Source: a virus. From it: 26,430 bases of DNA. Below, one piece after another: positions 9,528 to 15,528 of this stretch. A program made the position numbers and the translations under genes. Positions within the stretch are counted from its first letter, which is position 1, and each line of letters begins with the position of its first letter. The stretch covers positions 1 to 26,430 of IMG/VR virus record IMGVR_UViG_3300024520_000425; one strand, 5' to 3'. The notes under the pieces are model-generated. The model saw only the letters and a program-made list of their open reading frames with translations. It was not told the origin of the DNA and did not search any database.

Positions 9528-9913
9528 TGTCTATTAATTCACAATTCTTTACAAGAGAAGAACTGGCTTGTAGAGGTACTGGAGAGTATGATATGAACAA
9601 AGGGTTCATGTCGAAACTTGAGAAGCTAAGAATAAAGTTTAATGAGCCTATGATTATTACATCGGGGTATAGACATCCCGCACACAACATGGCAATAGGT
9701 GGTGCCAGATATTCAGCACATGTACAGGGCAGGGCTGTTGATGTTTTGGTTATGGGCAAGCCAGCATTGAGATTGGTACGTCTAGCTTTAGGATGTGGCA
9801 TGACAGGTATAGGTGTGGCACAAAGAGGAGCAGCCGTTAAAAGGTTCATACACTTGGATGACCTAGAAGATAGTCAGGATAATCCCAGACCGTGGATATG
9901 GAGCTATAAGTAA
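9527..9913 (+). CDS. Endolysin, peptidase M15-type (D-Ala-D-Ala or L-Ala-D-Glu cleavage)
   Basis: This encodes 128 aa. The protein shows the metal-dependent M15_3 signature: SGYRHPAHN (46-54), S-A-H65-x-x-G-R-A-x-D72-V, and F-I-H109-L-D111 near the C-terminus, with RPWIWSY at the end. H65, D72 and H109 are the expected zinc ligands. The N-terminal FFTREELACRG matches the usual start of small phage M15 peptidases. The family cleaves peptide bonds in the peptidoglycan stem or cross-link. No signal peptide is present, so release should depend on a holin. It lies between two small membrane-protein genes with one-base stop/start overlaps on both sides. The product class is well supported; the exact bond is not. 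Confidence 0.9.
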   Translation: MSINSQFFTREELACRGTGEYDMNKGFMSKLEKLRIKFNEPMIITSGYRHPAHNMAIGGARYSAHVQGRAVDVLVMGKPALRLVRLALGCGMTGIGVAQRGAAVKRFIHLDDLEDSQDNPRPWIWSYK

Positions 9914-9990
9914 TGATAACAGGTATTTGGATATATGGAATAGGGATGTTGATATTTTTTTATATCCTTTCTAACATAATGGGAAAGTAA
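9913..9990 (+). CDS. 25-aa single-TM peptide beside the endolysin
   Basis: The peptide is MITGIWIYGIGMLIFFYILS plus NIMGK. Residues 4-20 are an uninterrupted hydrophobic helix, ended by Asn and Lys. Its ATG overlaps the endolysin TAA (TAATG), the same coupling used by several real genes in this arm, and the stop lies 3 bases before the next gene's ATG. The gene therefore fills the only gap here. It could be a small holin, antiholin or lysis regulator; the alternative is a chance open frame, which the perfect coupling and hydrophobicity argue against. Confidence 0.5.
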   Translation: MITGIWIYGIGMLIFFYILSNIMGK

Positions 9991-9993
9991 ACA

Positions 9994-12015
9994 ATGGCTG
10001 AAAAACTCTCACCCAGATTACAAAGATTAAAGGAAAGATATCCTGAAAAATTTACAGACTATATGGCTAGTCAGAATAGGGGTGGTTTAAGTTCTCTTAT
10101 TAGGAGGCCAACTGGTCGATTAAGATCAGGTGATCTAACTAAAATAGACAGAGATAGATTAAAAACAAAAGAAGATATTGCTGCAACAGGAGATATGTCT
10201 ACGCTTGATAAGATAGCTCTATCGACAGCATTTATTCCTGTTGTTGGAGATATTGCTGGTGGAGTTGCAGACACTGTAACATTAGCTGAAGACCCTAACT
10301 GGACTAATTTAGCTTTTCTTCTTTCTGGTCTTGTACCTTTTGTTCCTTCAGGTGGGGTTACTAAAGCCGCTCTAAGAGCATCGGGACAAAAACTCTTTAC
10401 TAATCTTAGAAATGAAATACCGGGTTTTTATAGGCCGGGAGCTACTCCAGTGGAGCAGGGATTAGCTTTCGCAAAGACTTTACCCGAAGGAGCAGGTGAT
10501 GTAATTAGGTCCAGATATGGTCCTAAAGCCAGAGCAATTCAAGATGAGTTTAATATTAGTGCTGCCGATCAAAAAGCTGCTCGAAATTCTCTTAAAGTAA
10601 CTAAGAGAATGACTTCTAAAATAGATGAACTAACCCCTGAACTAAAATCTTTAGATCAACAAATGCAAGATATGATGACTAATAAGACTGCATATACTGG
10701 TGAGTTTGCTCAGAGGTGGGATAATAAAAATAAAAAATGGGTAGGCAGTGCTGAACAGATTCCTACAAAAGAGTTTGCGGTTATAGAAAAAAAGCATAAA
10801 AAATTAAAAGAAAAAATTTCAGGGTTCAGAACTATAGCCAGTGATGCGGCAAAAAAAGCTATGGGGCAACTAAGTCAATCAAGGTCTATGATCAAGCAAT
10901 ATCATGGACCCGATAGCGGATTAGAAGGCTTCTTAAAAAATATAGATAAGATTGATCATATTAAAACTTTTAAAAACTTTAATGTAGATGATTACTTTGA
11001 TACGGTAGGTGATCTGGCAGGTATAGACAAAAAAGATATAACATCAATGTTCAAAAGAATTGCAGAAGTACAAGAGATGAATCCAAAGAAAACATATCAG
11101 ATGAATATAAGAAGAGTATATACAGGATCAGCAGGACATATAGACCCCGGTATGACGGGAAGTATTACAAAAAAACCAGATGTAAAAGGTCATCATAAAG
11201 AGAAAGTTAATCCGTATACTAAGTGGGAGCTTTCCGATACCGGCTACAATCCGGGTTGGCGCAAGCTCGCCAGTGATATACTACCGGATAAAAAAGCTCC
11301 AGACGGTATTAATTTAACAAAGATTAAAGACTCTGTTTTTTCTTCTAAGAGGGCATATACTTCTGATAAGAAATTTTTAGAAAAACTACAAGAAGGAGGA
11401 CTCAAAGTTTTAAATCCTGAAGAAGTTCTTAAAGGAAGGGCTGCTATTATTACAGGGTCTGGAACGACGGACGCTTATGAATTAGGTGGTGTTAATTATA
11501 TGACTTCTATTAATAAAAAAGGAAAAGTAGTTATTATTATTAGTGACGAACATGATATACTAAGCAGTTCAAAATTAAATAAAATAATTAAAACAGACGT
11601 AGTAGGTAAACTACCCGGTGCTGATCGTTATATGAATGTTTCTGAACCTATTACATATGATTTAATTAAAAAGAAAAAACTTACTGCTAAACAGCAAGCA
11701 AGTAAAAATAAATTTGACAAAGAAAAAGAAGAAGCTAGGAAAGCAGCAGTAGAAAATTATGAAAAAATTCTCGGTGGAGAGATTTCTGGAAAAAAACCAG
11801 AGGGTTTTAAAACAACAGAACAGTGGAAAAGAGCAGTAGCTGTAGCAAATCTAAAACCAAGCCATCCAGACTATTCAAGACTTGCTGGAGACCTTGGAAT
11901 ATTTGCTCCTATGCGAGCATCAAAGCCTGTTTTAAGAGAAGATAAAGAGGAGAAAAAGGGTGGAGGTTCTGTAATGATGCGTAACCCCTATGATTATAAA
12001 CCAAGAGCTATATGA
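9994..12015 (+). CDS. 673-aa phage protein of unknown function with hydrophobic pre-toxin-like segment
   Basis: The N-terminus is basic (SPRLQRLKERYPEKF). Residues about 70-120 form a hydrophobic Gly/Pro/Val-rich region (TAFIPVVGDIAGGVADT, then NLAFLLSGLVPFVP) that resembles the pre-toxin or membrane-entry segments of polymorphic toxins and some phage ejection proteins. The middle is a charged helical region (about 180-300). Residues about 485-525 look like a beta-rich fold (AAIITGSGTTDAYELGGVNY, KVVIIISDEHD). The C-terminus has a Lys/Glu coiled region and ends GGGSVMMRNPYDYKPRAI, a tail I recall from marine phage virion proteins. The gene follows the lysis genes and abuts the NfuA-like gene. 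Candidate roles are an ejected virion protein or an effector; none is established. Confidence 0.65.
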   Translation: MAEKLSPRLQRLKERYPEKFTDYMASQNRGGLSSLIRRPTGRLRSGDLTKIDRDRLKTKEDIAATGDMSTLDKIALSTAFIPVVGDIAGGVADTVTLAEDPNWTNLAFLLSGLVPFVPSGGVTKAALRASGQKLFTNLRNEIPGFYRPGATPVEQGLAFAKTLPEGAGDVIRSRYGPKARAIQDEFNISAADQKAARNSLKVTKRMTSKIDELTPELKSLDQQMQDMMTNKTAYTGEFAQRWDNKNKKWVGSAEQIPTKEFAVIEKKHKKLKEKISGFRTIASDAAKKAMGQLSQSRSMIKQYHGPDSGLEGFLKNIDKIDHIKTFKNFNVDDYFDTVGDLAGIDKKDITSMFKRIAEVQEMNPKKTYQMNIRRVYTGSAGHIDPGMTGSITKKPDVKGHHKEKVNPYTKWELSDTGYNPGWRKLASDILPDKKAPDGINLTKIKDSVFSSKRAYTSDKKFLEKLQEGGLKVLNPEEVLKGRAAIITGSGTTDAYELGGVNYMTSINKKGKVVIIISDEHDILSSSKLNKIIKTDVVGKLPGADRYMNVSEPITYDLIKKKKLTAKQQASKNKFDKEKEEARKAAVENYEKILGGEISGKKPEGFKTTEQWKRAVAVANLKPSHPDYSRLAGDLGIFAPMRASKPVLREDKEEKKGGGSVMMRNPYDYKPRAI

Positions 12016-12282
12016 ATGACACTCTTTGCCAAGATAGAATCTGCTTTGGCTGACAGGGTAGCACCTGCTATTGCCATGCACGGTGGTAGTATAGAACTAC
12101 TATCCTATGATGAAGAATCCAAGAACGTACACGTTAAGCTCACAGGATCATGTGCAGGGTGTGCTGCCAGTGTCTTCACCCTTAAATTAGGGGTAGAAGA
12201 TATGTTAGTAAATGAATTTCCTGATGATGTTTTCAGTGTATCACATGAGGATGGGGAAGTTATCACCCCATATTATTCTTAG
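12016..12282 (+). CDS. NfuA/NifU C-terminal-like Fe-S cluster carrier
   Basis: This encodes 88 aa, essentially one NifU C-terminal domain. Diagnostic features are V-A-P-A-I-A-M-H-G-G (15-24), a beta strand V-H-V-K-L-T-G (38-44), and C46-A-G-C49, the CxxC pair that binds a [4Fe-4S] cluster between two subunits in this family. The usual D-G-G is H-G-G here. The last 20 residues are acidic. The family delivers Fe-S clusters to apo-enzymes in the cytoplasm. The ATG directly abuts the preceding TGA, so the gene is part of the late plus-strand transcript. Possible clients include host Fe-S enzymes or the cysteine-bearing phage exonuclease at 22118-22975; that link is speculation. Confidence 0.88.
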   Translation: MTLFAKIESALADRVAPAIAMHGGSIELLSYDEESKNVHVKLTGSCAGCAASVFTLKLGVEDMLVNEFPDDVFSVSHEDGEVITPYYS

Positions 12283-12292
12283 ATACCCTTTT

Positions 12293-12323
12293 AAAGGCCC
12301 GTAGAGCCTCACTGAGTGGCCTT
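12293..12323. terminator. Possible weak bidirectional terminator between the arms
   Basis: AAGGCC at 12294-12299 can pair with GGCCTT at 12318-12323 across an 18-base loop. The 81-base gap 12283-12363 separates convergent operons, where a terminator is expected. The stem is short and neither side has a good T-run, so this is a weak call; nothing else is recognisable in the gap. Confidence 0.25.
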
Positions 12324-12363
12324 CTCTAGTTAAAATGATCCATGACACATAGACATTTTAAGT

Positions 12364-13110
12364 TTAGTTTAACCTTAGATGTTTAATGGTATCCAGCACT
12401 TCAGGCACCTTCCAAGGTGTAAAGAATATGGTACTTAGGCTATAGTCTGTAGCTCCTGCATTGTAATAATCTTCCACATCTTCTGATTTATATATGCCTC
12501 CTCCAGCTATGATGGATACCGGAGTATTCTTTAGCTTAAAGAAAGAGGCAGTGCTCTCCACAAAGGGGAGGTTGTGTTCTTTTAATCTCTTGCCACTGAC
12601 ACCATATCCATTTCCATTATGATCTACCATGGGCAGCGTATTACTTAAATGAAACTTGGTTATGCCTAGATCATATAGCCTTGCAATATCATCCAGTGAA
12701 AATGTGGGTGGAACTTTAACTATTATACTATCAAACTTCTCTACGAAATCTATAATGTGATAGTTTTTAAGTTCTGATATACCAGAGACATTGGGACATC
12801 CAATGTTTAATTCCAATGATATTTCTTTGGGTATTTGAGAGTGTAGTATAGACCAAGGGGGATAGTAAAGTTTAGAGACAGGTTTAAGGGCGGTGATGCT
12901 ATAGATACTATCTTTATCATACTTCTTTATATTGGAGATACCCTTGTTGCGTAGTCCAATAGAGTTCCTCCATCCACCCTTTGTTGGCCGAAGGGTTTTT
13001 ATAATTTGTTTTACCAGTCCCCTTCTCTTTAAATAAGTATAGCTACCCCTTACACTGGTACATCCCTTTAAGGAAATATAATTACCAAAGGGCGGACTAA
13101 TCAGTATCAT
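12364..13110 (-). CDS. pyrD-like: Compact dihydroorotate dehydrogenase-like protein (PyrD family)
   Basis: This encodes 248 aa. I choose the ATG at 13110 because GAGGAGG lies just upstream; longer in-frame starts lack support. TIM-barrel, FMN-binding features of DHODH are visible: GWRNSIGLRNKG (46-57), N-I-G-C-P-N (102-107), V-K-V-P-P (131-135), H-L-S-N-T (154-158), G-V-S-G-K-R-L (170-176), I-A-G-G-G-I (201-206) and a final A-G-A-T-D-Y-S-L-S-T phosphate-binding turn. The family oxidises dihydroorotate to orotate in de novo UMP synthesis. It is shorter than typical 300-340 aa enzymes, mainly in the N-terminal part, and the usual catalytic Cys/Ser loop is not obvious. It is the last gene of the leftward operon and overlaps the terminase small subunit gene by 14 bases. 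Activity on dihydroorotate is inferred. Confidence 0.78.
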   Translation of the reverse strand: MILISPPFGNYISLKGCTSVRGSYTYLKRRGLVKQIIKTLRPTKGGWRNSIGLRNKGISNIKKYDKDSIYSITALKPVSKLYYPPWSILHSQIPKEISLELNIGCPNVSGISELKNYHIIDFVEKFDSIIVKVPPTFSLDDIARLYDLGITKFHLSNTLPMVDHNGNGYGVSGKRLKEHNLPFVESTASFFKLKNTPVSIIAGGGIYKSEDVEDYYNAGATDYSLSTIFFTPWKVPEVLDTIKHLRLN

Positions 13111-13537
13111 CGGTATCCTCCTCCTCTTCCTCCATGAAGTCACACTTGTTCAGCATGGTAAATACTTTATCAGCGCCCAAGATATTAAGACACTGTACTA
13201 TCCCATCCTCCAAAGACTTTTCATCAAGCCCACCGTCTATGTCAGAGTTGTTACCCCTAATCCTAGACAGTAATTCCAGAGCTTTGAGTGCGCTATTGGT
13301 ATGACCATTAGCTCTTGCAAATGTATATTGATTTTCAATCTCTTCAATGACATCTACATTGGTTACAAGTTCATTCTCCAGTTCTCTTACCCTCTCAGCA
13401 ATCGCTTCATCATGGATAAGTCTATAGCCCTGATTGGCTGCTGAACCTGCCGCATACCCTGCCGCCTTGGCTGCTTCAGTTGCGTTCCTGTGCAGGATAT
13501 ACGACTGGGCAAACTTCTCTTGCTTATCATTTAGCAT
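13097..13537 (-). CDS. Terminase small subunit-like DNA-binding protein
   Basis: This encodes 146 aa. The N-terminus LNDKQEKFAQSYILHRNATE followed by AAKAAGYA and residues to about 55 match the helix-turn-helix start of the Terminase_2 / XtmA family, which recognises packaging sites and recruits the large subunit. The middle is helical (RVRELENELVTNVDVIEEIE). The C-terminus is strongly acidic (MEEEEEDTDDTD), a tail that may contact the large subunit or prohead. The start overlaps the end of pyrB by 11 bases, and its end overlaps the DHODH-like gene. The large terminase is not in the window. A packaging gene between two pyrimidine genes is unusual. Confidence 0.8.
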   Translation of the reverse strand: MLNDKQEKFAQSYILHRNATEAAKAAGYAAGSAANQGYRLIHDEAIAERVRELENELVTNVDVIEEIENQYTFARANGHTNSALKALELLSRIRGNNSDIDGGLDEKSLEDGIVQCLNILGADKVFTMLNKCDFMEEEEEDTDDTD

Positions 13538-14390
13538 TTATAATCTCACTGAGGATAGCCATGCGTACATACAAACCATTTTGAATTTGCTTAAAGTAAT
13601 AGGCTCTTCGATCTGTATCAAACCATGTAGGTATTTCATTCTGTCTGGGAAAGGGATGCATCACAATCATATTCTTTTTAAGGAGATCGACATGATCCTT
13701 AGTAAGTTTATACTCCCCGATTGATCCTCGTTCTTTCTGAACTCTGGTCATATAAAGTACATCTGTTGTCTTGCATATATTCTCTGTAAGAGAAGTTGAT
13801 TTAGGAATTGCATTATCAAGATAATAGGGAAGCTGAAGATTATCAGGACTGACAAGATTAATATTAACATTATAAAGCTTGCGAAGAACATTGACCAGAC
13901 TATGAACAGTCCTTCCATTCTTCAGATCGCCCATCAGGGTAATGGTAAGATTATTTATATGTTTAAACTTTCTCCAGATTGTATACAGATCAAGCAATGT
14001 CTGGGTAGGATGCTCTCCTATACCATCGCCAGCATTAATAACAGGCACAGAAGAAACTTTGGCGGCTGCTTTAGATGCCCCTACAGAAGGATGTCTCAAG
14101 ACAATGATGTCCACATAGCTGGATAAAGTCTTTATTGTATCTTCCAGTGTTTCTCCTTTGGTTACACTGGAGTAAATGACCTCATTAATAGGCAGCACAG
14201 TATGTCCCAGCCTTGTCATGGCTGAAAAAAAACTTGAACTGGTTCGGGTAGATGGCTCATAGAAAAGATTTGCCAGAATCTTTTTAGACTGTGGGGGTTG
14301 AGGCGGTATGCCTAGTTGTAAAGTATTGGCATGAGTAAAGAGCCTGTCTATTCTCCTGCTGTCAAATTCATCTATAGAAAGTAAATGCAT
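13527..14390 (-). CDS. pyrB: Aspartate carbamoyltransferase, catalytic chain
   Basis: This encodes 287 aa, near the usual length of about 300-310. The enzyme condenses carbamoyl phosphate and aspartate in the committed step of pyrimidine synthesis. Catalytic motifs are all visible: S47-T48-R49-T50, the loop with K78-G-E-T, R99, H127-P-T-Q130, R160 in N-G-R-T-V-H, R216 and Q218 in T-R-V-Q-K-E-R, and H245-P-F-P-R (usually H-P-L-P-R). The C-terminal Y-F-x-Q-x-x-N-G-L-Y-V-R-M-A motif is also present. No PyrI regulatory chain is seen, so the enzyme is probably unregulated by CTP, as an unpartnered catalytic trimer would be. The start overlaps the holin stop by one base. PyrC (dihydroorotase), which would link it to the DHODH-like product, is absent from the window. 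Confidence 0.93.
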   Translation of the reverse strand: MHLLSIDEFDSRRIDRLFTHANTLQLGIPPQPPQSKKILANLFYEPSTRTSSSFFSAMTRLGHTVLPINEVIYSSVTKGETLEDTIKTLSSYVDIIVLRHPSVGASKAAAKVSSVPVINAGDGIGEHPTQTLLDLYTIWRKFKHINNLTITLMGDLKNGRTVHSLVNVLRKLYNVNINLVSPDNLQLPYYLDNAIPKSTSLTENICKTTDVLYMTRVQKERGSIGEYKLTKDHVDLLKKNMIVMHPFPRQNEIPTWFDTDRRAYYFKQIQNGLYVRMAILSEIINAK

Positions 14391-14797
14391 TAGCGATGCT
14401 TCATATTATTTCTATGTGTATTATTCTTCTTCTCAAAGGTACGCATACCACCAAGACCTAAGAGCGCCAATGTCAGGGACATCAATCCCTCAGTCTCGAT
14501 ATTGGGTAATGGTACTAGCTGGCCCGTAAAGGCAATATACCATGTTGCAATAGGCAGGAATACGAACTGCCAACCCAGACCAAAGGCACATATCCACATG
14601 ATGCTGGGTCTTGCCCCTGCAACAAACAGGCTAGGATGCTTTGCCTGTTCTTTATTTACTTCTATCTGAGCAATGTTAGCATCTGAGTATGCTTTACGTA
14701 GCTCAAAGTCTAGCTTGGTCTTCAGGTCTTTGTCCTCTACAAACTTGTCGAGAACCTTACCTGCTACTCCAATAATTGAATCTGCAATTCCTAACAT
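14390..14797 (-). CDS. Holin of the 3-TM (GTA-type) family
   Basis: This encodes 135 aa. The N-terminus is an amphipathic helix (GIADSIIGVAGKVLDKF), followed by a charged helical stretch (20-53), then the family signature H-P-S-L-F-V-A-G-A-R-P-S-I-M-W (54-68), a hydrophobic segment at about 65-90, and another at 103-119 leading to L-G-L-G-G-M-R-T-F-E-K. These match the phage holin family called GTA_holin_3TM. Holins open the inner membrane at a set time to release the endolysin. It lies in the minus arm with pyrB and the methyltransferase, overlapping both, while the endolysin is in the plus arm, so the lysis genes are split between two transcripts. Confidence 0.85.
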   Translation of the reverse strand: MLGIADSIIGVAGKVLDKFVEDKDLKTKLDFELRKAYSDANIAQIEVNKEQAKHPSLFVAGARPSIMWICAFGLGWQFVFLPIATWYIAFTGQLVPLPNIETEGLMSLTLALLGLGGMRTFEKKNNTHRNNMKHR

Positions 14798-15528
14798 TCT
14801 TCTTCTCCTATTAAGGTAGCGCCTCTTTCCTCATCTTTCTGAGTTAAAGGCACAATGTTAATACGCTTATGAATTTTATATCCTTCTGTTACTAGCTTTT
14901 TATTTTCATCATATACATCAAAGAAAATATAAGCAATCAAATCATTTTTAGTTTTAGTCCTCTCATCTATAATTTTAGCAATAAGCTGAAGCCAATCATA
15001 CGGACTATGCAATGAGACATGGGCATTGCTACCATCTTTCAGATGTTTTAAGGCTGGCATACAGGCTATGTTTAGAAATACCATCTTCTGTGCATAGCTA
15101 CATATCTCCTGTATCACCCAGTTAAGATCGGGTGTTGGGACATGCTCCAGTACATCAGTACATATAGCTGCATCATATAATCCTATTGGAAGCTTGCTAT
15201 GTTCTTCATGGCCGGGATCATATAAAGCATGTTTAGTAAGACCCCAGTACTCAGGTAATGGCTTATTAAGATTCTTATAAAACTTTTTCTTCTCAGTTAC
15301 CAATTCATAATCATCTGTATAGAGAAGTCCCTTGCCACAACCATAATCAATAAGTGTTTTACAATCGTTATTTTCTAGGTAGTCTTTAATAATATCAATA
15401 TACTTTACAAGGCTGCGTCCATTGAACATGCCCTTTGCTGACTTGTGCATATCTTTATATTCAGAAATTAAATCTGAATATCTTTTAGATGGTTCTGTTC
15501 TGTTCAGAAGTTTATTACTATCAATCAT
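14791..15528 (-). CDS. Class I SAM-dependent methyltransferase
   Basis: This encodes 245 aa. Motif I is L-I-D61-Y-G-C-G-K-G67, and the post-motif region Y-D-A-A-I-C-T-D125-V-L-E-H-V-P-T shows the D-V-L-E-H signature typical of small-molecule, sugar or lipid methyltransferases rather than DNA methyltransferases; no N/D-P-P-Y/F motif is seen. The N-terminus (about 1-50) is a charged helical cap. The C-terminal part (about 195-245) may be a beta extension. It overlaps the 791-aa fusion gene by 8 bases and the holin by 7, so it is probably co-translated with the glycosyltransferase genes and may act on the same product. The substrate is unknown. Confidence 0.82.
   Translation of the reverse strand: MIDSNKLLNRTEPSKRYSDLISEYKDMHKSAKGMFNGRSLVKYIDIIKDYLENNDCKTLIDYGCGKGLLYTDDYELVTEKKKFYKNLNKPLPEYWGLTKHALYDPGHEEHSKLPIGLYDAAICTDVLEHVPTPDLNWVIQEICSYAQKMVFLNIACMPALKHLKDGSNAHVSLHSPYDWLQLIAKIIDERTKTKNDLIAYIFFDVYDENKKLVTEGYKIHKRINIVPLTQKDEERGATLIGEEEC

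Noticed and set aside
13434-13724. Open frame on the plus strand across the terS/pyrB junction
   Set aside because: It is antisense to two genes with clear protein families and has no ribosome binding site or recognisable product.
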